A stretch of DNA of 64,000 nucleotides from Asanoa ferruginea (lineage in GTDB: Bacteria; Actinomycetota; Actinomycetes; Mycobacteriales; Micromonosporaceae), in the NCBI RefSeq assembly GCF_003387075.1, contig NZ_QUMQ01000001.1, positions 1,364,001-1,428,000 of the forward strand, given 5' to 3'. The position numbers and the translations under genes are program-made. Each line of letters starts with the position of its first letter. Positions within the stretch are counted from its first letter, which is position 1. The notes under the pieces are model-generated. The model was given only the letters and a program-made list of their open reading frames with translations. It was not told the origin of the DNA and made no database searches. Of the stretch, positions 8,030 to 17,057 are shown in pieces.

Positions 8030-8431
8030 CTACTTTCCCAACCGGGTGGTTCGGACTGTAGCTCGCGCCTGGGACAGCACTTTCTCCCCCGCACAGACCG
8101 CCGTGATGGCCAGCACGGTGTGACCCTCGTCAGTGACGCTCTTGACCTCGGCAGAGACCTCGATCTCCGTGCCGGTCTCGTCGTCGGGCACCGGCACCGG
8201 CCGGCTGAACCGGACGGAATAGTCGAGAACGGCGTCGGGCGCACCGGCCCAGTCGGTGACCGCGCGGCCGACGAGAGCCATGGTGAGCATGCCGTGGGCG
8301 ATCACCCCGGGCAGGCCGACCTTGGTCGCGAACCGCTCGCTCCAGTGGATCGGGTTGAAGTCGCCGGAAGCGCCGGCATAGCGGACCAGATCGGCCCGGG
8401 TCACGGTGAACTTCTTCGTGGGCAGGTCCAT
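8030..8431 (-). CDS. hadB: (3R)-hydroxyacyl-ACP dehydratase subunit, MaoC-like (HadB)
   Basis: A 133-residue hot-dog-fold protein. The catalytic segment SGDFNPIHWSERFATKVGLP gives the Asp and His of the hydratase-2 motif. It dehydrates 3-hydroxyacyl-ACP in fatty acid elongation, working as a heterodimer with the partner encoded three bases upstream. The ATG has GGAGGG, which lies inside the hadA end. In mycobacteria the same rpmG-hadA-hadB order is kept; whether this organism uses them in type I or II synthesis cannot be told here. Confidence 0.88.
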   Translation of the reverse strand: MDLPTKKFTVTRADLVRYAGASGDFNPIHWSERFATKVGLPGVIAHGMLTMALVGRAVTDWAGAPDAVLDYSVRFSRPVPVPDDETGTEIEVSAEVKSVTDEGHTVLAITAVCAGEKVLSQARATVRTTRLGK

Positions 8432-8434
8432 CGG

Positions 8435-8881
8435 TCAGCCCTCCCCGCGGATGACGAGCTTCGACCAGGCGACGGCGACGGGCTCGCCGGCGGCGTCGGT
8501 GATGTCGGTGCGCGTGGTGATGAAATCGTGGCCACCGCGCGAGATGATCTCGGCGATCACCTGGCGGCCGACGAGCTCGTCGCCGGCCACGATCGGCCGC
8601 GTGTATTGGAAGCGCTGGTCGCCGTGCACCACGCGGGAGTAGTCGATCGCCAGATCCGGGTCGTCGACGACCGCGTTGTTGGACGCGAACGACACGACGG
8701 TCGGGAACGTGGGCGGCGCGATAACGTCGGCGTAGCCGAGCGCCTGGGCCGCCTCAGGGTCGTGGTGGGCCGGATCGGTGGCACCGATCGCCTTCGCGAA
8801 CTCGCGGATCTTCTCGCGGCCGACCAGGTAGGGCGGGGTCGGCGGGTAGCTGCGGCCGACGGCCGACGGGTCCAGGGGCAT
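8435..8881 (-). CDS. hadA: (3R)-hydroxyacyl-ACP dehydratase subunit, HadA-like (UPF0336)
   Basis: 148 residues starting MPLDPSAVGRSYPPTPPYLV. This is the FAS1-type N-terminal hot-dog domain without the catalytic dyad, and it stabilises and helps bind substrate for HadB. A longer reading to 8941 has no support. No strong ribosome-binding site is seen at 8881. Coupled to hadB by a three-base gap. Confidence 0.86.
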   Translation of the reverse strand: MPLDPSAVGRSYPPTPPYLVGREKIREFAKAIGATDPAHHDPEAAQALGYADVIAPPTFPTVVSFASNNAVVDDPDLAIDYSRVVHGDQRFQYTRPIVAGDELVGRQVIAEIISRGGHDFITTRTDITDAAGEPVAVAWSKLVIRGEG

Positions 8882-8989
8882 GGAGGAATCGTAGAACGCG
8901 GCGGGCCCGGCGCGGTGTAGGCGGGGGTGTTGACAGCGCAACGGCCGGCTCCGCCAATGGCGGGCCGGCCGGAAAGCTTTAGGTCAGCG

Positions 8990-9157
8990 TCAGCGCGTTT
9001 CGCGGTGCACGGTGTGGCGCCCATCGCGCGAGCAGAACTTCTTCAGCTCGATGCGGTCCGGGTCGTTGCGCCGGTTCTTCCGCGTGATGTAGTTGCGCTC
9101 CTTGCACTCCGTGCACGCCAAAGTGATCTTGGGACGGACGTCGGTCGCCTTGGCCAC
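8990..9157 (-). CDS. rpmG: 50S ribosomal protein L33
   Basis: A 55-residue protein from a GTG start: [20 protein letters not shown] at the N-terminus and [17 protein letters not shown] at the end. Two Cys pairs (CTEC and FC) are partly retained, so it looks like a zinc-ribbon-derived type. It is too short for many ORF cut-offs. It lies between tRNA-Met and hadA. Confidence 0.95.
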   Translation of the reverse strand: MAKATDVRPKITLACTECKERNYITRKNRRNDPDRIELKKFCSRDGRHTVHRETR

Positions 9158-9263
9158 GGCGGGGTGCCTTCCTCGTAACGGGTGTCGAACCTACCGGCCC
9201 TCCAGGTTACCTGGTGGCGCGGGCATCCAGCAAAACGGGCGCGAGCGGCGCCCGGATCACAAG

Positions 9264-9336
9264 TAGCGGTGGCCGGACTTGAACCGGCGACACAGCGATT
9301 ATGAGCCGCTTGCTCTGCCATCTGAGCTACACCGCC
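9264..9336 (-). tRNA. tRNA-Met (CAT)
   Basis: A 73-nt cloverleaf with GGCGGTG/CACCGCT acceptor arms, the anticodon loop CTCATAA and the T-loop GGTTCAAGTCC. The first acceptor pair is G-U and the D-arm is that of an elongator tRNA. Confidence 0.94.
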
Positions 9337-9349
9337 GCGGGTGGAACAG

Positions 9350-9422
9350 AGCCCCCTTACGGAATCGAACCGTAGACCTTCTCCTTACCATGGAGACGCT
9401 CTGCCGACTGAGCTAAGGGGGC
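9350..9422 (-). tRNA. tRNA-Thr (GGT)
   Basis: A 73-nt cloverleaf with GCCCCCT/AGGGGGC acceptor arms and the anticodon loop ATGGTAA, which gives GGT. It lies 13 bases before tRNA-Met, so the two are probably processed from one transcript. Confidence 0.95.
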
Positions 9423-9513
9423 GCGCACGATCAAACTCGCTGACGCGCAGGGGTAAGAGTACACGGCTGTTGTCAGGCCACGAAATCGGGATACCGGTGT
9501 CGTGGGGCGGGTT

Positions 9514-12057
9514 TCACGGCACCGCGCGTAGCCGCCGCACCTCGCCCGCGGCGGTCGATTCGGCCTCGGTCTGTGCCGAGAACCAGGCCTCCAGGCGCTC
9601 GTAGGGCAGCGGCCGGCTGAACAGGAAGCCCTGCCCGACCTCGCAGCCGATGTCTTGCAGGAGCTCGAGGGTCAGCTCGCTCTCCACGCCCTCGGCGACC
9701 ACGGTCAGCCCGAACTGCTGCGAGAGCGTGACGACCGCGTTGACGATCGCCAGGTCGGCCGGGTCGGTCGCCATGCCCTGCACGAAGGATCGGTCCACCT
9801 TGACCTCGTGGACCGGCAGCCGGCGCAGGTAGGACAGCGACGAGTAGCCGGTGCCGAAGTCGTCGACCGACAACCGGACGCCGATGTCGCGCAGCCGGCG
9901 CAGGGTGGGCATCGGACGGTCGGTGCCGTCGAGGACGCCCTCCTCCTTGATCTCGAAGGTCAGCCGGTGCGGGGCCACGCCGTATTCGCCGAGCAACTCC
10001 TGCACGCGGGTCGGGAAGTCGGCGTCGATCAGCGTGCGGGCGGCGAGGTTGACCGAGATCGACAGCGGGTGGTCGGTGGCCTCCCAGTCTCGGCAGCGCT
10101 TCAGGCCCTCTTTGAGCACCGCCTCGGTCAGCTTGGCGAGCTGCCCGGTGTGCTCGGCGACCGCGACGAAGTCTTCCGGCGGCACGGCGCCGTGCACCGG
10201 GTGCTCCCAGCGGGCCAGGCACTCGACCCCGAGCAGCCGGCGGTCGGTCAGCGTCACCTTCGGCTGGAAGTAGACCTCGAGCTCGTCGTTGTCGATCGCG
10301 CGCCGAAGGTCGTCGGCGAGGGCCAGCCGGTGCACCGAACGCGACTCCATGCCCGCGCTGAAGAGTTGGATGCTGCCGGGCACGGTCTTGGCCGCAGTCA
10401 CGGCCAGGTCGGCCCGCTGCAGCAGGGTGGCGGCATCGCTGCCGTGATCCGGATACACGACGATGCCGACTGCGGTTTCGACGTCGAGCGTGAGTGTTCC
10501 GAAGACCATCTGGTCGCGGATCTCCTCGCGCAGTTGAGTGGCCAGCGCCTGTGCGGCTTCGGCGCTCTCGACCCGCAGCGTGACCGCGAACTCGTCGCTG
10601 CCGGGGCGGCCGACCAGGGCGCCGCTGGGCGCGGAGGCCCGCAGCCGGCGCGCGACTTCGACCAGCACCTTGTCGCCGGCACCGTGCCCAAGCGACTCGT
10701 TGACCTGGCGCAGGCCGTCGACGTCGAAGAGCAACACCGCGACCTGCTCGCCGGGCGCGCGTACGCCCACCGATTCGTCGATCGCGGCCGTGATCCGCCT
10801 GCGGTTGGCCAGGCTGGTCAACCCATCGGTCTGCGCGTCGTGCCGCAGCCGCTCCACCAGCCGGGAGTTCTCGACCGCCACCGCCGCGTGGGCGGCGATG
10901 GTCTCCAGCAGCCGCGCGTCGTCGGGACCGAGGGTCGTGGCGTCAGCCACCCGGTTGGCCACCTCCAAGGTGCCAATCACGGCGGACCCGGCGCGCAGAC
11001 CGACGACGATCGCGTCCTTGGAACCGGTGCTGGCCAGTTCGGCGCGCAACTCGTCGTGACCGAGCCTGGGGCCGACCGCCACCGTCTCGCCGGTCTCCCG
11101 GACCCGCTGCCGGATCGACTCCGGAACACCGGTCAGGTCGACGAGTCCGGAGTCGTCGAGCCGCGCACTGAGCAGCACCTCGGGAAAACGGCGCAACGCC
11201 GGTAGCCAGAGGGTGGCGTATTCGACCTGCAGAAGTGCCCGCACCTTGTGCAGCAGGACGTCCGTGAGCGTGCCGTCATGCGGCGTGTCGGCGATGGCCC
11301 TGGTGAGGTCGTAGATCTCGCTCAACGTGCGGTGTTGGCGGACGAACTGGGTGTAGGAGCGGTAGGCCACCGCGAAACAGCTGGCGAGGGCGATGAGCAG
11401 CAGCACCGCCCAAGGCCCCTGCTGGAGGACCACCAGGGTGATCAAGCCGATGGTGATGTTGATGCCGGCGACCGCGTGACCCGGTATCGCAATCTTCAAC
11501 AGGTCGCGGCTGGAGATCCGCCCCTGGACCATGGTGATGACGCCGACCACGGCGGCGAGCGAAAACGTCGTGAAGCCGGCGACCGCGATCGCGAGCACGG
11601 CCCACTCGTAGGGGCCGGCTTCGGCCGGCATGTCGGGACCGCTGCGGCCGAAAGCGAAGACGATCAACGCGGCGAACGCCGTGGATGCCGCGTTGCTGGC
11701 GATATTGAACCAGAGCTTCACCGGCGGAATGCGGCGGAAGAGTTGCGACGCGAGGATCGCCGCCACACGCGCCAGGATCAGCGGTATCGGCGGCAACCAG
11801 TAAAGCGCGAGAACCAGCGGGATCTCGGCTAGGACGATCTTGAAGGCTTGCCGACGCAGGTGGAAGATCAGCGGTGCCAGGTCGACGGTCAGGAACGCGG
11901 CGAAGAAGACCAGGCCGAGCAGCCACCGGCTGGACGGGCCGGCGTCGTCGTTGAGACTGACGCCCAGTGCCACTAAGACCGCGAAAAGCCCCATCGGGCC
12001 GGTGATCAACCAGGCCAGATCCTGTGAGCGCCGAGCGCTGCTACGAGCGTTGGCCAC
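9514..12057 (-). CDS. Membrane-bound GGDEF/EAL domain protein (c-di-GMP turnover)
   Basis: 847 residues. Roughly residues 15-235 carry six to eight membrane helices. A GAF-like sensor follows (about 245-400), then a GGDEF domain (about 405-560) and an EAL domain (about 580-830). The diguanylate cyclase signature reads GRPGSDEF, and no RxxD inhibitory site precedes it. The phosphodiesterase motif reads VECLARWEHP (Glu kept, Ala to Cys). Other EAL metal and catalytic segments are present: SVNLAARTL, SVDDFGTGYSS, VKVDRSF and VVAEGVES. The phosphodiesterase half looks competent and the cyclase half is uncertain. GTG start. The small secreted protein gene lies 40 bases upstream on the same strand. 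Confidence 0.93.
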   Translation of the reverse strand: MANARSSARRSQDLAWLITGPMGLFAVLVALGVSLNDDAGPSSRWLLGLVFFAAFLTVDLAPLIFHLRRQAFKIVLAEIPLVLALYWLPPIPLILARVAAILASQLFRRIPPVKLWFNIASNAASTAFAALIVFAFGRSGPDMPAEAGPYEWAVLAIAVAGFTTFSLAAVVGVITMVQGRISSRDLLKIAIPGHAVAGINITIGLITLVVLQQGPWAVLLLIALASCFAVAYRSYTQFVRQHRTLSEIYDLTRAIADTPHDGTLTDVLLHKVRALLQVEYATLWLPALRRFPEVLLSARLDDSGLVDLTGVPESIRQRVRETGETVAVGPRLGHDELRAELASTGSKDAIVVGLRAGSAVIGTLEVANRVADATTLGPDDARLLETIAAHAAVAVENSRLVERLRHDAQTDGLTSLANRRRITAAIDESVGVRAPGEQVAVLLFDVDGLRQVNESLGHGAGDKVLVEVARRLRASAPSGALVGRPGSDEFAVTLRVESAEAAQALATQLREEIRDQMVFGTLTLDVETAVGIVVYPDHGSDAATLLQRADLAVTAAKTVPGSIQLFSAGMESRSVHRLALADDLRRAIDNDELEVYFQPKVTLTDRRLLGVECLARWEHPVHGAVPPEDFVAVAEHTGQLAKLTEAVLKEGLKRCRDWEATDHPLSISVNLAARTLIDADFPTRVQELLGEYGVAPHRLTFEIKEEGVLDGTDRPMPTLRRLRDIGVRLSVDDFGTGYSSLSYLRRLPVHEVKVDRSFVQGMATDPADLAIVNAVVTLSQQFGLTVVAEGVESELTLELLQDIGCEVGQGFLFSRPLPYERLEAWFSAQTEAESTAAGEVRRLRAVP

Positions 12058-12097
12058 GGGTCGATACCTTCACGATGGGCGCCTGGCGCCGGTTATG

Positions 12098-12295
12098 TCA
12101 CGACCAGTCGTAGCTGAGGGCGACCATGAGGCCCTCAGTAGCGACGCCGGACAAATCCGTCCCGGGCGAGTTGGTTTCCACGTTGGACACATAGGCCGTT
12201 GCGGACGCGACACCACCGACGACCACGACACCGAGGCCGAGGACGGCGAAGACGGCAGCCCGACCGACCCAACGGCCGAACAAGCGTGCGCGCAT
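12098..12295 (-). CDS. Small exported or membrane-anchored protein, unknown function
   Basis: 65 residues. A basic start, MRARLFGRWVGR, leads into one long hydrophobic segment with a possible cleavage site after VASATA. The 30-residue exported tail ends ATEGLMVALSYDWS. The ATG at 12295 has AGGAG seven bases upstream. It is co-oriented with the GGDEF/EAL gene, so the pair may form an operon. I do not recognise the family. Confidence 0.6.
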   Translation of the reverse strand: MRARLFGRWVGRAAVFAVLGLGVVVVGGVASATAYVSNVETNSPGTDLSGVATEGLMVALSYDWS

Positions 12296-13024
12296 CTGAC
12301 TGCTCCTGTCGCATGGTGTGGCTTGGTGAGTAAGGAGATGGTGCCACATCATGCATGGCGTCGCACAGAGCATCGCGCTGGGCCCGAACCATCGGCAGAT
12401 GCAAACCCAACCAATCGTATGAGTCCAACCTTAACCATCGCTTTGGTCGGTCGCATTTGTCCACTGGAACCTGACCGTTTCGGCGTGCAAGTGCAGCTAT
12501 CCGAGGATGATCGGACGACCCCGGAGGGTGGTCGCGGGGCCGCGCGGACACGGGTCGTGGTCGACCTCGCACGGCCCGGTCATCGATGGCCGCGCTGCCT
12601 TGTGACCGGCGCGAACGGCCCGCACGCGGCCGAGAGCACGATGCACGGTGGTCCGGCCGGATCGTGGCCGCTCGATCCCCCTGACGCTCAAAGGAGATCT
12701 TCGTGCTGGCAGCGGGTTCGCACCGGGCGTGCGGTCGGCGTCGGATGACCGCCGGTAATCGACAAATGCACGCGCATTTGCACGAACGCGAGTGTGCACT
12801 CGGAGACGGCCGCCGCGGTATTAGCCCGGATCCAGTCGACTACAGATTAGTGACCGTGACTATTTGCGACGATCCAATCCCAGGGCCCGCGCCACCGTGC
12901 GGTTGGCCGCATTGACCGTAGCGGCAGCGTAACCACCCACCCGGCTGAGTTTGATCTAGAAGATGCGGACATGCATGTTCTTACGGATGGCGCACACACC
13001 ACCATCCTCCCCCGCAGCCGTTGG
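12296..13024. other. Gap with no intact gene; possible gene remnant
   Basis: About 730 bases with mixed composition, including some lower-GC stretches. The only coding-like piece is on the minus strand at about 12860-12949. It reads VGGYAAATVNAANRTVARAL and a few more residues to a TAG stop, with another in-frame stop just upstream. It looks like the broken C-terminal end of a lost gene. Other short frames here have no support. Confidence 0.4.
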
Positions 13025-13450
13025 CTAGGCGTTGGGCGCCGCCCGCGGTGGCCAGTGCCGGTGCGCGTCGTCGTGCGGGCTCATCAGCCCGATCTGGTGC
13101 CCGTCAGGATCCGCGACGATCGCGTAGCGCGACCCCCAGAACGCGTCGAAGGGCACCTGGCGGCTCTCGTACCCGGCCTCGACGATCTTCCGCCAGAGCG
13201 TGTCGACCTCGTCGCGACTCGCGACCCCGAGGCTGATCACCGCGCTGCCGGCCTGGGCGGGTGGCGAGCCGCTGTTCCAGAGCCGAACCGACTCGACCTC
13301 GTCGAGCTCGACGCTCAGCCCGTTGGGAAACGCGAACTCGGCATGCGGCCCGGTCGGCGTGGCGTCCCACCCCAGCAACCGGTAGAAGGCGAGACTCGCC
13401 GCCAGATCGCCCACGACAAGGTTGACCTGACCGGGCATAGGACCATTCAT
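13025..13450 (-). CDS. VOC (glyoxalase/bleomycin resistance-like) family protein
   Basis: 141 residues with the two beta-alpha-beta-beta-beta halves of the vicinal oxygen chelate fold. The first half reads QVNLVVGDLAASLAFYRLLG and the second contains GSRYAIVADPDGHQIGLMSP. Metal-ligand positions are only partly conserved, as in many actinobacterial members, so an enzymatic or binding role cannot be named. The start may be the internal Met at residue 5. Confidence 0.82.
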   Translation of the reverse strand: MNGPMPGQVNLVVGDLAASLAFYRLLGWDATPTGPHAEFAFPNGLSVELDEVESVRLWNSGSPPAQAGSAVISLGVASRDEVDTLWRKIVEAGYESRQVPFDAFWGSRYAIVADPDGHQIGLMSPHDDAHRHWPPRAAPNA

Positions 13451-13509
13451 GCCTATCAGCCTGGCACGGCACCGCCTAGTCGGGGCCTTATCAGCGACCG
13501 AGTACGCGG

Positions 13510-14010
13510 TCAGTGATCCGCCAGCCTCCGGTTAGCGAGCGCTTGGATGAACGTGTGCCCCCACGTGGCCATCGCTGGCATCGAGTCTCGCTCGTCGTCG
13601 CTGGCGGCCCGCAGACGGGATAGACCCTCGTAGAGGTGGACCGTGCCTCCGCCGCGATGGGTCACCCAGGTGAAAGGGCGAAGTTGGTCGTCTTCCAGCG
13701 GTCGATGACCCAGGATGGCGCCGCCGGTAGCTGTGACGGTCTTGACGTGCGCCTTTCCCTGGTCCAACAATCCAGCCCCTGCGATGGCCTCACCGGTGGG
13801 TCTTTCGTCGCCCGACCAGTCGAGCAGCCCGGCGAGGAAGACCCGCGAGGTGTTCGGCACGTATTCGTCTTGCTCCACGGCGATCTGGAGCACGCGGCCA
13901 CACGCGAATCGGCCATCTCGAAGTCGAACGGCCCAGAACTGGCCCGGCGTGAGCGACACCGTCGAGCGGGGCGCAAACGGGTAGACGAGCTCTGAACGTT
14001 GGGTCGGCAT
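13510..14010 (-). CDS. Imm26-like immunity-family protein
   Basis: 166 residues from an ATG at 14010. The N-terminal segment LTPGQFWAVRLRDGRFACGR followed by VLQI matches the Imm26 pattern (a beta-rich domain with FxVPLxDGxFGxGxVL). This family sits in polymorphic toxin immunity loci but is often an orphan. No toxin, WXG or Rhs gene lies nearby. No clear ribosome-binding site. A longer frame continuing to 15501 crosses the tRNA-Tyr gene and is not real. Confidence 0.6.
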   Translation of the reverse strand: MPTQRSELVYPFAPRSTVSLTPGQFWAVRLRDGRFACGRVLQIAVEQDEYVPNTSRVFLAGLLDWSGDERPTGEAIAGAGLLDQGKAHVKTVTATGGAILGHRPLEDDQLRPFTWVTHRGGGTVHLYEGLSRLRAASDDERDSMPAMATWGHTFIQALANRRLADH

Positions 14011-14445
14011 GGTGGGATTTTGCAACACCCAATGCGCTACTCGTGCGCTCGGCCAGTTCGCAGGATGACGCCTGACGGCCCGCCTCCGTCGGGCCAGGGC
14101 CTCCGGCCCGACGCCCCCGTAGATGGCCTTCGCCGGCCGGGCTACTCGCCCGTGGACCCTCGGCGACTCTGGGACGGCCAGCGGATCACCGGCGCCCGGC
14201 GCACACCACAGGCAGCCAGACCGCGTGTGCCTGCGCGACGGATGGCGCCCCAACGAATACGAGGCATCGGTCCTCGAAAGGACCCGGGTAAGCAGCCAAA
14301 CCACGAATGCGAATAGCCAACCCGAGCGGCCCACAATGCGCCCACTGCCCGCTGTAGTCGGCCAGTGCGGGCCGGACTCCGCTTGACCAAGACGAAGACA
14401 GCCCCTGACCACGTTGCTGCTGGTCAAGGGCTGTTCTCGCACCTG
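14011..14445. other. Gap with no gene seen
   Basis: About 435 bases. Short GC palindromes occur around 14075-14120 (CGGGCCAGGGCCTCCGGCCCG). Open frames on both strands lack ribosome-binding sites and do not resemble known proteins. Confidence 0.5.
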
Positions 14446-14526
14446 TGGCGGGTAGAGGATTCGAACCTCTGAAGCTTTCGCGACGGATTTACAGTCCGCT
14501 CCCATTGGCCGCTCGGGCAACCCGCC
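14446..14526 (-). tRNA. tRNA-Tyr (GTA)
   Basis: An 81-nt class II tRNA with GGCGGGT/ACCCGCC acceptor arms, the anticodon loop CTGTAAA giving GTA, a long variable arm and the T-loop GGTTCGAATCC. It is divergent from the YajQ-family gene. Confidence 0.95.
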
Positions 14527-14673
14527 AGGGCGTGCCGCCGCACTGGATGCGGCAGCGGAAGCAAGGATAGCGGTAGCACCGGCCCGGAACGCAACCGGGT
14601 ACGGTCGGCATGTTCGCGCCGCCGTGGAGGCCGTGAACATCGCCAGAACACCGCACCGAGCAGGAGCATGATC

Positions 14674-15171
14674 ATGGCAGCGAACCCGTCCTTCGATGTC
14701 GTCAGCAAGGTCGACCAGCAGGAGGTCGACAACGCCGTCCGGCAGACGGAGAAGGAGCTTGCGACGCGCTTCGACTTCCGCGGCACCGGGGCGGAGATCT
14801 CCTGGGCCGGCGGCGAAAGCGCCGTCAACCTCAGCGCCGAGACCGAAGAGCGGGTGAAAGCCGCGCTCGACGTGTTCAAGGAGAAGCTGATCAAGCGCAA
14901 CATCTCGCTGAAGTCGCTCGACGCCGGCGAGCCGCACGCCTCGGGCAAGACCTTCAAGATCGACGCCAAGATCGTCCAGGGCATCGACTCCGACAAGGCG
15001 AAGGCGATCAGCAAGAAGATCCGCGAGGAGGGCCCGAAGGGCGTCCAGGCGCAGATCCAGGGCGACCAACTCCGGGTCACCGGCAAGAAGAAAGACGACC
15101 TCCAGGCCGTCATCACGCTGCTCAAGGGCGGCGACTTCGGCCTCGCCCTCCAATTCACGAACTACCGATAG
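14674..15171 (+). CDS. YajQ-family cyclic di-GMP-binding/nucleic-acid-binding protein
   Basis: 165 residues, the usual length. It has the hallmark start [19 protein letters not shown] and the two ferredoxin-like halves, ending QFTNYR. YajQ homologues bind c-di-GMP in Xanthomonas and have been linked to RNA or protein interaction elsewhere. The ATG at 14674 is preferred over that at 14668 because AGGAG lies seven bases upstream. A c-di-GMP enzyme gene lies 2.6 kb away, which may be chance. Confidence 0.93.
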   Translation: MAANPSFDVVSKVDQQEVDNAVRQTEKELATRFDFRGTGAEISWAGGESAVNLSAETEERVKAALDVFKEKLIKRNISLKSLDAGEPHASGKTFKIDAKIVQGIDSDKAKAISKKIREEGPKGVQAQIQGDQLRVTGKKKDDLQAVITLLKGGDFGLALQFTNYR

Positions 15172-15185
15172 ACCAGATTTGCCCG

Positions 15186-15224
15186 GGTCCGGCGGGGGCA
15201 CGACCGTTGCTCCCGCCGGGGACC
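15186..15224 (+). terminator. Hairpin after the YajQ-family gene
   Basis: A stem of about 16 bp (GGTCC-GGCGGGGGCA against TTGCTCCCGCCGGGGACC, with bulges) starts 14 bases after the stop. No T run follows, as is common in high-GC actinobacteria. Confidence 0.5.
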
Positions 15225-15449
15225 GGCCCGGGCCCCAGGGGGCCCGTGCCTGCCACGCCCGCGGCTGGTCACGGCTAGACCCGAAAAGCCGCACCCAACT
15301 CGACCGCGCAGGCGGAGTGGGTGCGCTTGCTAATGCAGTGGCCGAACCAACGTGCGGCCCGCCGATATCGCGAGAGGGCCCCGGCCCTAGGCCCGGGCGG
15401 TGGCGGTGGCGTGGGGGCTGGTCTAGCGCGTCGCGGCCGTGGCCCCCCA

Positions 15450-15719
15450 CGGTCGACACCGTGTCTGAGTCCGGCGCTGCAGGTCGCCGCCGGCGGCCCA
15501 ACGGTCAACACCGTGTCGGGGCGCGGCGTTGCGGGTCGTCAAGGTCGCACCCACCCCACCGTCTACACCGTGTCCGGCCCCCGGCGCTGCGGATCGACGC
15601 CGTCGCCCACCGGCCGACACCGTGTCCCGGCCTGACGCTGCGGATCGACGCCGTTGCCCCAACGGTCGACACCGCATCCGGGGCTGGAGTCGCGGGTCGC
15701 CGCCGCCCGCTACACCGTG
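15450..15719. repeat. Six degenerate tandem repeats of about 52 bp
   Basis: Copies begin near 15450, 15502, 15559, 15610, 15663 and about 15709, at periods of 47-57 bases. Each starts CGGTCGACACCGTGTC or a variant and continues with GGCGCTGCGGGTCG and then GACGCCG. The core ACACCGTGT is itself symmetrical. The last copy overlaps the stop and final codons of the MFS gene. Copies are adjacent with no unique spacers, so this is not a CRISPR array. Confidence 0.75.
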
Positions 15720-16969
15720 TCTGGGGTTAGGGCGCTTTCGAGTCGTACGGCCGCCGCCCTCTCCGATCGGGCGAGCGGGCCACCCGCCGGTGCCGCGACC
15801 AGGGCGGCCGCCGCAACGGCGACTCCCGCGAACACGAACGCCCATGGGACCCCGGCGCGGTCGACCAGCATGCCGGCGACGGCGCCGCCGAAGGCGGACG
15901 CGCCGACCGACACGGTGACCACCCAGGTGTAGGCCTCGTTGAGCATCGCGCCCGGGGCGATCCGGCCCACCATCGTGTTTTCCAGCGTCAGCGCCGGCGC
16001 GATCACCACGCCGCCGAAGATCAATGCGATGCCCAGCGCGATCGCGGTCGGCATCAACGCGAAGACCGCGAACGTCGCCGCGAGCACGCCCAGCAGGATC
16101 GCGAACTGGCGGGTCAGGTTGTCGCGCAACCGCCGCGTGCCGAACCAGAAACCGCCGGTCGCGCTGCCGACCGCCCAGACCGCCAGCAGCACGCCCGCCA
16201 GACTGTCGGGGTCGGCCACCCCTTCCGCTGACGCGAACGCGGGCACGGTGACGCCGGTCGCGCCGAACGCGGTGCCCAGCCCGAACACGCAGAACAGCAG
16301 CGACGGGAAGCCCGCGATCCGCAACGGCCCGAGGCCCTTGGCGTGCGCTGACTTCGGGTGGGGCTGCCAACCGCGCATCACCCGGCCGAGCGCCACCACG
16401 ACCGTGCCGACGAGGGTGACGACGCCCGCGCCGGCCAGGGCGGCGGTCGCGTCGGCGATCAGCACGAAGCCCGCGACGAGCAGCGGGCCCACGACGAAGA
16501 CGAGTTCGAACAGCGCGGTCTCGGCGGCGAGGGCGATGTTGCGCAACGCGTAACGGCCGGTCGACGGCGCGGTCACGTCGTTCCACGCGCCGCGTAGCGC
16601 GGCGCTCATCGGTGGGTAGGTCGCGCCGGCCACCGCGGTCGCGCCGTAGATCACTGCCAGGCCGTGGCCGTGTGCGAGCAGCAGCGCCAGCAGGGCAAGG
16701 GGGTGGGCGACGGCGGTGACCAGCAGGACCGGGGTTGGGCCGACCCGGTCGGCGATCCGGCCGGCCAGTGGGCTGAGCACGGCGCCGGCGACCGCGTAGA
16801 TGCCGCCGGCCACGCCGGCCAGTGAGTAGCTGCCGGTGACGTCTTCGACGACCAGCAGCAGCGCGAGCGGGGTCATGCCGATGCCGAGGCGGCCGATGAT
16901 GCCGAAGATGAACAGCGTCGGGGCGCCCGGGATCCTCCAGACCACCAGGTATTGCCGGAGCGCTGCCAC
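15710..16969 (-). CDS. MFS transporter
   Basis: 419 residues with about twelve membrane helices. The A-motif-like loop [11 protein letters not shown] follows helix 2, and the fold matches drug or sugar efflux members of the major facilitator superfamily. The substrate is unknown. GTG start. The last residues (LTPDTV) are encoded by a copy of the 52-bp repeat, so the C-terminus may have been reshaped by repeat growth. Confidence 0.85.
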   Translation of the reverse strand: MAALRQYLVVWRIPGAPTLFIFGIIGRLGIGMTPLALLLVVEDVTGSYSLAGVAGGIYAVAGAVLSPLAGRIADRVGPTPVLLVTAVAHPLALLALLLAHGHGLAVIYGATAVAGATYPPMSAALRGAWNDVTAPSTGRYALRNIALAAETALFELVFVVGPLLVAGFVLIADATAALAGAGVVTLVGTVVVALGRVMRGWQPHPKSAHAKGLGPLRIAGFPSLLFCVFGLGTAFGATGVTVPAFASAEGVADPDSLAGVLLAVWAVGSATGGFWFGTRRLRDNLTRQFAILLGVLAATFAVFALMPTAIALGIALIFGGVVIAPALTLENTMVGRIAPGAMLNEAYTWVVTVSVGASAFGGAVAGMLVDRAGVPWAFVFAGVAVAAAALVAAPAGGPLARSERAAAVRLESALTPDTV

Positions 16970-16990
16970 CGTGAACCACCCTTGTAACGA

Positions 16991-17031
16991 CCGGAAGACC
17001 AGCCGAACCTAACGGTCGACTGGTCTTCCGG
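16991..17031 (-). terminator. Hairpin after htpX
   Basis: The 12-bp arms CCGGAAGACCAG and CTGGTCTTCCGG are perfect inverses around a 17-base loop, 27 bases downstream of the htpX stop and just before the MFS start. Likely the htpX terminator. Confidence 0.6.
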
Positions 17032-17057
17032 CCTACTTGTTTACGGGGTGACGCGGG

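Noticed and set aside
12497-12799. A 100-codon minus-strand frame in the gap
   Set aside because: No ribosome-binding site, basic random-looking product and no match to known folds.
13510-15501. A 663-codon open frame on the minus strand
   Set aside because: It crosses the tRNA-Tyr gene and the antisense of the YajQ gene; only the last 166 codons have coding character.
15450-15719. Regular repeats that could be a CRISPR array
   Set aside because: Units are degenerate throughout with no conserved-repeat/variable-spacer pattern and no cas genes nearby.
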